60,432 bases of DNA, from assembly GCA_021799635.1 (NCBI GenBank), contig JAJZAB010000004.1, positions 1 through 60,432 on the forward strand. The letters run 5' to 3'. Within the stretch, counting starts at the first letter, position 1. Every line of letters starts with the position of its first letter. The notes under the pieces were generated by a model, which worked only from the letters and a program-made list of their open reading frames with translations, ran no database searches and was not told the DNA's origin. Positions 9,941-17,934 of this stretch are shown piece after piece. The stretch is from Microcaldota archaeon. GTDB taxonomy: Archaea; Micrarchaeota; Micrarchaeia; Micrarchaeales; Micrarchaeaceae. Both the position numbers and the translations under genes were made by a program.

Positions 9941-11146
9941 CTAGGCTTTGTACTTGAGCATCGCAGCGACGCCGCCAAACCCCAGAAGCAGCTCGTTTCC
10001 GTACTGGCTGTTTGCTGATATAAAGACCACATCCACCACGGCCCTATCGGCCAGCTCTATGAGCTGCTCTATCGCGTCTTTCTCATCAACAACCTGGAGC
10101 GCACCGCCTTCGCTGTGCCTGGTCTGCCTGGAATTGCCCTGTTCCACCGCAACTATCTCGGCCCCGCATGTGCTGCACCTGTACCTCACCTCGGAGAACT
10201 CCGCGTCCTCGCTTATTATCAGCAGCGAGACGTTGTTGTTCATCAGAGCATTTTTTACCTTGTCGTATCCGGAGGCAGCCAGCCCGTTCCTGGAAACCTC
10301 GGTCAGGAACCTCTCCATAACCCTGCGCTCCTTTATGGCTGCCTGCTCGGTTAGCACCTCCTTCGACCTCTCAAGCAGCTCATTTATGCCCATGCTCTCA
10401 TCAGTATAGCCTGTGTCGAATACACCAAGCACCTTTATCTGGTAGTTCAGGTTCTTTGATTTGACAAAATTGTCCTTAGTAGGTCCCGGGCCTCCGACCA
10501 CCAGCCCGCTTATCTTGTAGGAATACTTTTCAAAAACGCTGTTCACCGAGTCTGCCACGCTCTTGTAGTAGTCGTTTATGCTCTCGTTTATTGCCCTCTC
10601 ATACCTGCCGGCAGACTGGCCTCCCTTCCTGACCTTGGCGTGCGCAAAAGACCTTATCTTTTTCTCAACCATTATGCTGGTGCCCTTCAGCACAGCTATG
10701 GTGGCCTCCCTGCCGTCCATCACCAGCAGCGCATACATATCCTTGGCCTCCATCATCGATAGTATAGGCTCGAGCAGGAACTGGGAATCGCACCTGTATA
10801 TGTTTGACTTGACGGGCTGTGGCGGCTCCATGGAGAAAAGCTCGATATCGGGCTTCGCCTGGACGCTGGAGATGTTGCCGCAGAACACTACTATGCCGTT
10901 CTTCGGAGGCGTCCTGTAGAGCTTGAGGTACTGCATTATCTTCTCCAGCGCGCCCTGCACGTTGAGCCTTGTGGTCTTGGACTTGATGTTGCCTGACTGC
11001 GAATGCTCGTCGCGCAGCTTGGCTATGGCGTCTGCTATATTGAAGCCTGGAGGCACATAGAAGCTTATCAGCTCGGTGCCGGCGCCGTGAACTGAAGCAA
11101 GCCTCTTGAGCTCTCTCTTTATGCTGTATTCATTCTTCATTTTCAT
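9941..11146 (-). CDS. prf1: Peptide chain release factor aRF1
   Basis: Recognises all three stop codons in the ribosomal A site and triggers peptide release; eRF1/aRF1 family. The 401-aa product has the NIKS stop-decoding motif (residues 53-56) in the N domain, the GGQ catalytic loop (175-177, in KGGQSAGRY) in the M domain, and a C domain with CSTCG (mini zinc ribbon). Start chosen at ATG 11146 (ATG 11140 is equally possible); the 27 extra codons upstream overlap a hairpin leader and are unlikely to be translated. Convergent with the preceding surface gene with 17 bases between stops. The leader contains a long inverted repeat (11155-11201), described separately. Confidence 0.95.
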   Translation of the reverse strand: MKMKNEYSIKRELKRLASVHGAGTELISFYVPPGFNIADAIAKLRDEHSQSGNIKSKTTRLNVQGALEKIMQYLKLYRTPPKNGIVVFCGNISSVQAKPDIELFSMEPPQPVKSNIYRCDSQFLLEPILSMMEAKDMYALLVMDGREATIAVLKGTSIMVEKKIRSFAHAKVRKGGQSAGRYERAINESINDYYKSVADSVNSVFEKYSYKISGLVVGGPGPTKDNFVKSKNLNYQIKVLGVFDTGYTDESMGINELLERSKEVLTEQAAIKERRVMERFLTEVSRNGLAASGYDKVKNALMNNNVSLLIISEDAEFSEVRYRCSTCGAEIVAVEQGNSRQTRHSEGGALQVVDEKDAIEQLIELADRAVVDVVFISANSQYGNELLLGFGGVAAMLKYKA

Positions 11147-11154
11147 TACCCGGT

Positions 11155-11201
11155 CTCGACAAGGAAGCCCGCGCCGCTTACGGGCGGTAGGAATTGTCGA
11201 G
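11155..11201. repeat. Nested inverted repeat in the prf1 leader, IS605-end-like
   Basis: Outer arms ctcgacaa (11155-11162) and ttgtcgag (11194-11201) are perfect. Inner arms gcccg (11167-11171) and cgggc (11181-11185) pair too. The middle, read on the + strand, resembles the right-end hairpin at 11670-11702 (aagccc, then gctta and ggtag). It lies between the prf1 TATA-like sequence (about 11222-11236) and the prf1 start, so it would be transcribed as the prf1 5' leader. It may be an insertion-end relic, a regulatory hairpin, or both. Confidence 0.6.
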
Positions 11202-11349
11202 TTAGTATCATATATCATTCCAAACATATATATTTGGTTAGTGGTAATAAACGCGCTATTCTTTTGCAGATTGATGACGGATATGCAAGGCTTATTGACT
11301 GACTTCCAGGATTGGTATTGCCGCTCATCTCTCCAAAGACGAGTTTGAA

Positions 11350-11700
11350 TCGCCTATCAAGAGGAATGTTCTCGGCGTTGATGTGAACAGCAAATGCTTT
11401 GCTGTTTCTGTTCTTCCCCCCAGCGGAAAGGCTATGCATCATGAAAGCAGAAACTATTTCATGTTCGGATGCAAGAGATGCGGAGTTGCCGTTAACTCCG
11501 TTAGAAAGGCAAGCCCGAACGCTGCCATAAAATCCCTGCTGGAGCGGAGAGACAACACTAACCATGATTATTTCCAGGTTTCCAATAGGCGAGTCCCTGT
11601 AGACTGACTTATTCGTCAAGGTGCGGTTGTTGAGCCGATTGTTGCTGTGCGACATGCGTCTTCAACTTATGGAAAGCCCAGAGGCTTTAGCCGTGGGTAG
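11350..11700 (+). pseudogene. Degraded TnpB (IS200/IS605 family) remnant
   Basis: In one frame the sequence reads KRNVLGVDVNSKCFAVSVL, matching the RuvC-I strand and catalytic Asp of TnpB, and soon after FGCKRCGVAVNSVRKASPNA, resembling the last zinc-ribbon CxxC and the RuvC-III region. The roughly 200 residues normally between them are missing. TGA at 11605 interrupts the frame, which then continues as far as YGKPRGFSRG and TAG at 11698. The end of the frame runs through a hairpin, as is usual where TnpB genes meet the right end of the element. No start codon or TnpA is present. It is a clear relic, not functional. Confidence 0.7.
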
Positions 11701-11704
11701 TTTA
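11666..11704 (+). mobile_element. IS605-type right-end relic
   Basis: The stretch ggaaagcccagaggctttag followed by ccgtgggtagttta has the imperfect palindrome (aaagcc/ggcttt) and GT-rich tail typical of IS200/IS605 right ends. It coincides with the end of the TnpB remnant, which supports the assignment. Confidence 0.6.
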
Positions 11705-11745
11705 CAAAACGAGGGCGCCTGAGCATGCGCCATAATAAGCATAAA

Positions 11746-11758
11746 TTATTATATAAAG
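11746..11758 (+). promoter_or_regulatory. TATA box of tRNA-Leu
   Basis: The AT-rich stretch ttattatataaag lies about 35-45 bases before the tRNA 5' end, the expected distance for an archaeal promoter with a short 5' leader removed by RNase P. Confidence 0.4.
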
Positions 11759-11790
11759 TCTATACAAAAGAATATAAATTGTAGCTCAAT

Positions 11791-11877
11791 GCAGGGGTGG
11801 CAGAGCTTGGCCAAATGCGACGGGCTTAGGACCCGTTCCCTTTAGAGGGTGCGAGAGTTCAAATCTCTCCCCCTGCA
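11791..11877 (+). tRNA. tRNA-Leu (anticodon UAG)
   Basis: 87-nt tRNA. Acceptor stem GCAGGGG pairs with CCCCTGC and the discriminator is A. The anticodon stem ACGGG/CCCGT encloses the loop CTTAGGA, giving anticodon UAG, which reads CUA and CUN leucine codons. A long variable arm (CCCTTTAGAGGG) is present, as expected for tRNA-Leu. The T arm is GAGAG TTCAAAT CTCTC. CCA is not encoded and no intron is seen. It lies inside a cluster of insertion-sequence relics. Confidence 0.97.
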
Positions 11878-11884
11878 AATGAAA

Positions 11885-12085
11885 ATTACGACGTCAAAGC
11901 AGGGTTCGGAAATCCGAAAAGCAAACCACCAGTGGCCGAAGGTTTCGAGTATTTTTCCCAAACCTCCAAGCGCTGCGCACGGGCTGTTGGAGTGGAATGG
12001 AAAGAAGCCCACACCATTCAGCGGTTAGAGTATGCCAACAATCCCAAAGGCAGGCACATCGTCTGTTGCCAGTGCTGCAGGATAA
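11885..12085 (+). pseudogene. Possible second TnpB zinc-ribbon remnant
   Basis: One open frame reads FSQTSKRCARAVGVEW and, after a spacer, KGRHIVCCQCCRINI. This follows the TnpB zinc-ribbon pattern (YTSxxCxxCG, spacer, CxxCG) with the second Cys of the first knuckle changed to Ala. It lacks RuvC motifs and any supported start and ends just before the next gene. It could be a separate relic or the displaced tail of the one before tRNA-Leu. Confidence 0.4.
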
Positions 12086-12094
12086 ATATAAATA
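12082..12094 (+). promoter_or_regulatory. TATA box of orphan gene
   Basis: ataaatataaata lies 23-35 bases before the ATG at 12117, so the transcript should be leaderless or nearly so. Confidence 0.5.
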
Positions 12095-12116
12095 TCTCTA
12101 TTATTAACAGATTTTC

Positions 12117-13427
12117 ATGGATAACACAAAGGACAATTTGATCAGGAACAACGTGGAGATTAGCTCTATAAGGGATCAGCTTAGGAAGGGGTGGGAGACC
12201 GCAGCGACTGCGCAGGGCGGCACATTTTTTACCGTACCGGATGGAAGATACAGGATGGAGGGATTTTACCACTACACAGCGCCGCCCATCCTGACAAAAG
12301 GCGGAGTAACAGGCCAAAGCGAAATACTGCATTTCATAATGTCAAGGGATGGAGGGGAGGGGGGATTAGTCCACTACGAGAGGGAAATAGAAAAATTTGC
12401 CATACCACTCCTAGGACAAATAAGAAAATACATAGGAGCTGAAATAGATTTCTGCAATGGAAATGTGTACGGTACAAACAAAGCTGAAAAAATCAATGAT
12501 TCAGATGCGACCCTTTTTGCCCTGGAGCCGCTAGCCAGGAAGAGCGTTGCGTTCTTTGATTCTATAGGATTTAGCGACTTGGGGTACCTGCTGCCTAATG
12601 AAAAATACCGGATATCAGAATACGAGTTCCTAAGCGAAATGCGCGGCCCGGGAAGAAGGCATAGAATACGCGCCAAGATTGATACGCTTGACAAGAATAG
12701 CGGCGACCCAGCACCCGATGGCACCGAATTGACGATTTACATAGGTAAAAATGAGGAATACAACATCAACAGGCTAGCAAGCTTTTTGAAGGAGAAAAGA
12801 GGGATCCCGTTCTCGCCTCCCTTCCCCGTGCCCAGGTTTATCGGCACAAATAGCATAAATACAATATCAAAATCGCTATACAATGACACCCCAGAGATAA
12901 AGAAGAAGCAGCTCTACGTAATGGACGGAGTCTCAGTAAACAACGGGGACATATTCCTTGACTTTCACAGCCTGGAAGACCACGCAATGTTCAAGGAATT
13001 TAGCGAGATGTCAAAGCGCGGTCCATCAGCTGAAAAAAGGCCAACAAACGGCGCCAAAAGCGATGATGAACTTTACAATGTTAACCTGGCCCTAAGCGTG
13101 ATAGAGAAATCCAACATGATGCGAATAAGGGCGTTTCCGGATGAGTATGCCATCAAGCCCAGGTTTGTCGGAAGGCGTGTAAGCGATTTAAAGAAATACT
13201 TCGGGAGCATGATCAACGTGGATTCACCCGAAGGCAAGGTAAAGGTGTTCTCGGCCAGCGACGACGTGTACAAGTGCTCCGTTGATTACATGTCTGTAAG
13301 CTACGCCGAACAAGACGTGCGCCCGTACTTTTATTCCTCATACGTAAGCCTAAATCAAAGGGAACAGGAGAGGGCTCTCCAACCACCAACTGCAGTGCAC
13401 ACTTCAGATATAGATACAGTTAAATGA
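12117..13427 (+). CDS. Hypothetical protein, 436 aa
   Basis: I do not recognise a family. The protein is soluble, with no signal peptide or membrane segment, mixed alpha/beta composition and few cysteines. The N-terminal half contains FYHYTAPPIL and a Gly-rich SRDGGEGGLVHYERE. The middle is charged (MRGPGRRHRIRAKIDTLD, then DGTELTIYIGK). The tail is unstructured with PPTAVHTS. The start is ATG 12117 with a TATA box immediately upstream and no Shine-Dalgarno. It stands alone, after a tRNA and insertion-sequence relics and convergent with a radical SAM gene. The position beside mobile relics makes recent acquisition possible. That is inference. Confidence 0.65.
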   Translation: MDNTKDNLIRNNVEISSIRDQLRKGWETAATAQGGTFFTVPDGRYRMEGFYHYTAPPILTKGGVTGQSEILHFIMSRDGGEGGLVHYEREIEKFAIPLLGQIRKYIGAEIDFCNGNVYGTNKAEKINDSDATLFALEPLARKSVAFFDSIGFSDLGYLLPNEKYRISEYEFLSEMRGPGRRHRIRAKIDTLDKNSGDPAPDGTELTIYIGKNEEYNINRLASFLKEKRGIPFSPPFPVPRFIGTNSINTISKSLYNDTPEIKKKQLYVMDGVSVNNGDIFLDFHSLEDHAMFKEFSEMSKRGPSAEKRPTNGAKSDDELYNVNLALSVIEKSNMMRIRAFPDEYAIKPRFVGRRVSDLKKYFGSMINVDSPEGKVKVFSASDDVYKCSVDYMSVSYAEQDVRPYFYSSYVSLNQREQERALQPPTAVHTSDIDTVK

Positions 13428-13482
13428 GCGTGTATAAAGCACAAGAATCCCAAAACCTGCTAATCGGCCAAATGACTTGGCA

Positions 13483-14559
13483 TCATGCGCTCTTTGTCCT
13501 TATTAAACCTGGCACATTGCCTACTATGCTCTGGTACGCTTCGCATGCAGTCCACTGCTTTGGCTCTGATCCGCTCTTTATCTGCAACCTGACCTCTTCC
13601 GCATCCTTGCCGTTCCATATGGCGCCCAGGTCATAACCTATATCGCGAAGGTTTGCTATCTTCCTGTTCCACATTATCGATGGATATACATTGCCGAAGC
13701 TGTCAAGGAATAGCGATGCCTCCATACTCCTGCTCCTCATTGGAGGGTTTCCGGTCTTCGCATAGTAAACCAGGTTCTTCAGGAATGCGCCTTCTATCGA
13801 AGGTATTATGCCCACATCAAACTCTCTCTTCCTGATGAACTGCTGCACCTCAGCTGCGACCTTCTGCCCATCAGGCCTTATATCTGGTGAATTTTCGTTG
13901 TGGTAGTAGTTTCCTGATATCTGCCCAACGTTTATATGGAAGTCCTTGTATCTAAGGTCTGGTATATCCTTCCTAACCTCTTCGTACGTCCTGTCTAGCT
14001 GGCCTTCGTTGAGCTTGCTCATGGTATAACCAAAAACGAAGAACAGCTGCGGATACGCTTTTTTGAGTTCCTTCAAGGATTTGAACATCTGTATTGCCCT
14101 ATCATAATTTCCCGGAATCCCCCTTATTTTATCATGCAGTTCCCTATGCCCGTCAAGGCTTACCGTTATCGACAGCCTAGGTATACCAATATCCAGCATC
14201 TCTTTTATCCTGCCAATGACAAGCTCTTTGCTGCAGAGCGAATTGGTCGGCATCGTAAGTATGTAGAGACCCTTCGAGTTCTCGTAAAAAGCTCTGGCTA
14301 TGTCAACTATGTCCCTGCGGAGGAACGGCTCCCCCCCAGTCAGCTCAATCCACCTAAATGAAGTATTTTTTCTGGCAAATTCCCTTACTTCCTCGATTGT
14401 GAGCTCTCCCTTGGGCTTCAGCTCCCATATGTTACAGGTAAGGCACCTGGACTGGCACAAGAGCGTAACCGCAAAATTGAGCTTGTACGGCCTTTCAAGC
14501 TCCGTGAAGTTGGATTTAAGCGCAGTATAACCTATGCCTGCAAGCTGCTTTATTGCCAA
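13483..14559 (-). CDS. Radical SAM protein
   Basis: Radical SAM enzyme of unknown substrate. CQSRCLTC at residues 35-42 is the CxxxCxxC motif that binds the [4Fe-4S] cluster, followed by LTGGEPFLRRD (SAM-binding GGE) and SLDGHRELHDKIRG, as in peptide- or lipid-modifying members. The C-terminal part (SMEASLFLDSFGNVYPSIMW) resembles the start of SPASM-type extensions, but only one cysteine (TACEAYQ) is present there, so no complete auxiliary cluster is expected. 358 aa. The start is TTG at 14559, since no ATG or GTG fits the conserved N-terminus. A TATA-rich stretch (14601-14612) precedes it. It neighbours a glycan island, so sugar or lipid modification is possible but unproven. Confidence 0.85.
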   Translation of the reverse strand: MAIKQLAGIGYTALKSNFTELERPYKLNFAVTLLCQSRCLTCNIWELKPKGELTIEEVREFARKNTSFRWIELTGGEPFLRRDIVDIARAFYENSKGLYILTMPTNSLCSKELVIGRIKEMLDIGIPRLSITVSLDGHRELHDKIRGIPGNYDRAIQMFKSLKELKKAYPQLFFVFGYTMSKLNEGQLDRTYEEVRKDIPDLRYKDFHINVGQISGNYYHNENSPDIRPDGQKVAAEVQQFIRKREFDVGIIPSIEGAFLKNLVYYAKTGNPPMRSRSMEASLFLDSFGNVYPSIMWNRKIANLRDIGYDLGAIWNGKDAEEVRLQIKSGSEPKQWTACEAYQSIVGNVPGLIRTKSA

Positions 14560-14600
14560 GATAACACGCCCTGCCTTAAGTCTGCACTGATGCTATTAAC

Positions 14601-14612
14601 TTTAAATATATA
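14601..14612. promoter_or_regulatory. TATA element between radical SAM and glycoprotein genes
   Basis: tttaaatatata is nearly symmetric and lies about 45 bases upstream of the radical SAM start on the minus strand and about 100 bases upstream of the + strand glycoprotein gene. It most likely serves the minus-strand gene. Confidence 0.4.
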
Positions 14613-14626
14613 TTTGCAGATATTTA

Positions 14627-14683
14627 AGCATTCCTGTGGATGCCGGGAAGCCCCACGCTACGCCACCTGATGCGGTGATTTAA
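14627..14683 (+). mobile_element. Weak IS605-type end relic
   Basis: One frame reads SIPVDAGKPHATPPDAVI and then stops. IPVDAGKPHA resembles TnpB C-termini (compare VPVD and GKPRGF in the 11.6-kb relic). The DNA gggaagccccacgc has the palindromic start of such ends. The match is short, so confidence is low. Confidence 0.3.
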
Positions 14684-14697
14684 TCAGATCCGATGCA

Positions 14698-15507
14698 TTG
14701 CTAATGCTTTTAATTATATCGTCCATAACCCCTATCCTCGGGCTGACCGGCGCCGGCACCGTGACCCTAACCGGCAGTTGCTCGCAGAGCGTAGTAAATG
14801 CTTCCCATAATTACGTGAATTTTTCGCTTATCAACTACGGCAACCAGAGCGCCTCCGGCCTCATAATAGCGCCTCGAATAGTCGGGGCAGAGACCTACAA
14901 TAGCTACGCCTCGCTGCAGTACCTATCCCCATACCAGAACTACTCCACCAGGTTCTACCTGTACAACTTTTCAGAGCCTGGAGCATATGCTGACGCGTTT
15001 GTAGTGCAGTACTCACAGGGCAGCAGCACGTTTTATGCGCTTTTCCCGTGCCTGGTCAATGTGCTTAGCGCAACTCAGAGCCTTGTCGGGATAAGTTCGA
15101 TAAATCAGACTGGAGACAGGGTGGCAGTTTCGGTAGTCAACCTTCAGGATTATCCAGTCAACGTCATCATATCAAGCATAGTTCCGCCGTCGTTCAATGC
15201 AAGCCCGGCGCAGGAGTACATCGATGTAGGGGCAGGCTCCCACTCAAAAGCCACATTCAACATATCATACCCAACCGGATACTCCGCATCCTACGCTGTA
15301 GCCTTCGCAAGCTCCTATTCCGAAGGGGGAAAGCACTATTCAAGCATAGATACATACACCGTGAACACAAGCCCAGCGAAAAGCGGCGCCACAGCCGCGG
15401 GATATCTGTTCTTCGGAGGCATTGCGCTTATATTTGCCGTGTTGGTGGTACTTATTGTTATATCTGTAATAAAAAGTAAAAAGGGGCCAAGAACCGGCAG
15501 CACATAG
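14698..15507 (+). CDS. Type I membrane glycoprotein
   Basis: Unrecognised exported protein of about 269 aa. The start is unclear: TTG 14698 or ATG 14704. A GGTGAT motif at 14674-14679 lies too far upstream to settle it. A short hydrophobic leader (LLIISSITPILGL) is followed by two beta-rich modules with sequons and cysteines and one C-terminal membrane helix (LFFGGIALIFAVLVVLIVIS) before a short basic tail. The layout is that of a surface-anchored protein with Ig/CARDB-like repeats; the first covers about residues 20-120, the second about 125-225. It is followed closely by the GT2 gene and may be a substrate or scaffold of the glycosylation genes around it. Confidence 0.7.
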   Translation: MLMLLIISSITPILGLTGAGTVTLTGSCSQSVVNASHNYVNFSLINYGNQSASGLIIAPRIVGAETYNSYASLQYLSPYQNYSTRFYLYNFSEPGAYADAFVVQYSQGSSTFYALFPCLVNVLSATQSLVGISSINQTGDRVAVSVVNLQDYPVNVIISSIVPPSFNASPAQEYIDVGAGSHSKATFNISYPTGYSASYAVAFASSYSEGGKHYSSIDTYTVNTSPAKSGATAAGYLFFGGIALIFAVLVVLIVISVIKSKKGPRTGST

Positions 15508-15514
15508 TGTTTTG

Positions 15515-16192
15515 ATGGGAAAAAGAGCACCGTACATAAGCGTGATAATACCTACCCTAAACGAGCAGGAAAACATAGGCAGGGTAATCCGTGGAATCAA
15601 ATCCGCCCTTGGCAGATACAGCTATGAGATAATAGTGGTGGATAAGCATTCACAGGATAGGACCGCAGGCATAGCCAGGGAGCTTGGGGCGCTTGTTATA
15701 AATGACAGCGGCGGCAAGGGGTCTGCGCTGATAAGGGGGTTTAGTGAAGCCAGCGGCAAAATCCTGATATCAATGGACGCAGACCTCTCGCACAGGCCTG
15801 ATGAGCTGAGGCTGCTGGTAGCTGGGATAGAGTCAGGGTACGACATGTGCGCTGGGTCAAGGTTCATGGCAAGGGGAGGAACCGAAGACATGCCATTATT
15901 GAGGAGGGCGGGCAACAGGTTTTTTGTATGGCTTGTCAATTTCGTGTACGGCTCGTCATTCACCGACCTGTGCTACGGATACAGGGCGTTTAAAAAAGAC
16001 GCGGTAAAAAAACTCCACCTGCAAGAGCGCGGTTTCGGGATAGAGACGGAAATGAGCATAAAGGCGACAAAGGCAGCGCTGAAGATAATCGAGGTTCCGA
16101 GCTATGAGAAGAAGCGAGCTTCTGGAGCAGGGAAGCTTAGGACAGTTTCAGACGGATATGCGATACTTAAGACAATCTTTTCGAATCTGTAG
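15515..16192 (+). CDS. Family 2 glycosyltransferase (dolichyl-phosphate sugar synthase-like)
   Basis: GT2 enzyme, probably making polyprenyl/dolichyl-phosphate-bound sugar at the cytosolic membrane face for later use by GT-C enzymes. The 225-aa GT-A domain shows ISVIIPTLNEQENI (nucleotide-binding strand), a donor-site VVDKHSQDRT where most members have DDGS, and the metal-binding DAD at 88-90 (ISMDADLSH). It ends without membrane helices, like DPM1/archaeal AglD-type soluble forms. The start is ATG 15515; TTG 15512 just before it is less likely. It lies seven bases after the upstream stop. Convergent with the GT-C gene. Confidence 0.9.
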   Translation: MGKRAPYISVIIPTLNEQENIGRVIRGIKSALGRYSYEIIVVDKHSQDRTAGIARELGALVINDSGGKGSALIRGFSEASGKILISMDADLSHRPDELRLLVAGIESGYDMCAGSRFMARGGTEDMPLLRRAGNRFFVWLVNFVYGSSFTDLCYGYRAFKKDAVKKLHLQERGFGIETEMSIKATKAALKIIEVPSYEKKRASGAGKLRTVSDGYAILKTIFSNL

Positions 16193-16200
16193 CGCATCGA

Positions 16201-17934
16201 TCAGCTTGGAGAGCTCTTTATCCCGGTTATGTAAAAAAAGCCGAAGAGTTTCCCCTCCGGGGTGTAGGTTGCATTGGCCAGGCTCTGCAGGTTGAAGGTG
16301 CTTTGCACGTAGGTGCACGTGTTGTTTGGGGTATAGCACCAGTATCCGTAGTCCAGCACAAGGCAGCCATACTGGCTCTTGTAGCTTTCGTAGCTCTGGG
16401 GGTTGAGATCAAACATCTGTATCGAAGTCCTGTTGTTTATGTTGAACAGGGTAGGGTCATAGCTGAACACAAGGCAGGACGGGGGTATAAGGCGGCTGCT
16501 GTTGTATACAAAGTTCTCGTAAAAACGCGCCGAACCAGCCTGTGGTATTGCAGAGGGGCTTACAGCCAGCAGCGGCGCCGCGGCGTAGATGGGGTATGCG
16601 ATGATAAAAAGCACGAATGCAAGCACGGCGAACCTTGCCGCCCTGTAGATCGGCCTCCTGCTTCTCCTGAGCTGACCCGCAGTGCACGCGATGTACGCGG
16701 CGTACCCTCCAAGTATGCCGGCCTGCGCCGCAAGCTCCAGCATGAACCTCCAGTCAACCCCGTACGTCACACCGCCGGCATAAAATGATGTGTATAGGAT
16801 GAAGAACGCGAGGAACCATATACCTATAGCCAGAAGCTCCCTGCGCATAGTTGCCATCATTGCAGCCGCTCCGGCAATGGCGATCAAAGTGAATATTATC
16901 GGCTGCATGATATACTGGCTCTTGAAGGCGTTGAACCAGTAGCTTACGTTGGCGCACACATTGGCGTTGAAATTCTGCAGGTTTATGGACGAGCTCGGGG
17001 TTATGGATGTGAAATTGCTATCGCAGCTCTTCTGCACGAAGGTGCCCTGGTATCCGTAGTTTCCAGTCGTAAGCTCGGTATAAAAATATGTTATTTCCGG
17101 AGTTATGGCAATTACAAATACAAGGATGACAAGCAGCACCCTGGTGTTCAGGAGGTTCCTCCTTACCATCCTGAAGTTTTTCAGGATAGAGCTGGTGATC
17201 CTTTTGTCATCAAGCACAATGTACATCGCAGGTATAACCAGCAGGTAGAGGACCGCATCCACTTTTGTATAGGTCAGCAGCGATATCGAGAAAAGCACAG
17301 CAGCAAGCGTAGCCAGGCTCTTCTTGTGGACGAAAACCAGCATGAAAAAAAGCGCTATAAGCGAATACGTGAGCATAGGCAGGTCGGAAGTGGTAGGCCT
17401 TGCCCAGACAAGCAATACCGGCGACAGCGCAACGAGAAGCTCGGAGAAAAGCCCGGCAACCGGGGCCTTGGTAATCATGGTACCAACGAAGAAAACCATC
17501 ATCACGGCGATCACAGCAAGCGCCAGCATGGTGTTGTAAGCCGTTGCCAGATTGACGCCAAAAAACAGGAACCCTACGGCGAGGTTGAACGCAGTCCCTA
17601 TCGGTTCATGGTATATCTGCCCGGAATAGCAGTAGCTTGGCGTACCGTAATTGCACATCCACGCCTGCCCCATGTGGAGCAGGTCCAGCGCACCTCCCTG
17701 GTATATGGCATCGTCGAAGAAGAGCTGCTGGGTAGGCTTTACAATTGCAAGCTCCGCAAGCAGGAAGATGAGCATTATGGCTATCATAATAATCAGGTGC
17801 CATCTCTTAACCCCGGCGCCTTTCAGCGCAGATTTTATGTGGTCCCTGGCCGCCACTGCGGCCACCAGTGTGCCGATGAACGAAATGATCAGTGAAACAG
17901 TCAGTATATATTCAGCAACTCCGGCAACATTCAT
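16201..17934 (-). CDS. GT-C-type membrane glycosyltransferase (ArnT/PMT-like)
   Basis: 577 aa, about 11-12 membrane helices plus a C-terminal extracellular domain with sequons and cysteines. The first outer loop holds FFDDAIYQGGALDLLHMG, with the paired acidic residues typical of GT-C catalytic loops, and YHEPIGTAF resembles the HEP/KP motif of ArnT and PMT enzymes. It should use a polyprenyl-phosphate sugar on the outer membrane face. The ATG overlaps the stop of the upstream carbamoyltransferase (ATGA), so the two are translationally coupled, suggesting action on the same glycan. Exact donor and acceptor cannot be read from the sequence. Confidence 0.8.
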   Translation of the reverse strand: MNVAGVAEYILTVSLIISFIGTLVAAVAARDHIKSALKGAGVKRWHLIIMIAIMLIFLLAELAIVKPTQQLFFDDAIYQGGALDLLHMGQAWMCNYGTPSYCYSGQIYHEPIGTAFNLAVGFLFFGVNLATAYNTMLALAVIAVMMVFFVGTMITKAPVAGLFSELLVALSPVLLVWARPTTSDLPMLTYSLIALFFMLVFVHKKSLATLAAVLFSISLLTYTKVDAVLYLLVIPAMYIVLDDKRITSSILKNFRMVRRNLLNTRVLLVILVFVIAITPEITYFYTELTTGNYGYQGTFVQKSCDSNFTSITPSSSINLQNFNANVCANVSYWFNAFKSQYIMQPIIFTLIAIAGAAAMMATMRRELLAIGIWFLAFFILYTSFYAGGVTYGVDWRFMLELAAQAGILGGYAAYIACTAGQLRRSRRPIYRAARFAVLAFVLFIIAYPIYAAAPLLAVSPSAIPQAGSARFYENFVYNSSRLIPPSCLVFSYDPTLFNINNRTSIQMFDLNPQSYESYKSQYGCLVLDYGYWCYTPNNTCTYVQSTFNLQSLANATYTPEGKLFGFFYITGIKSSPS

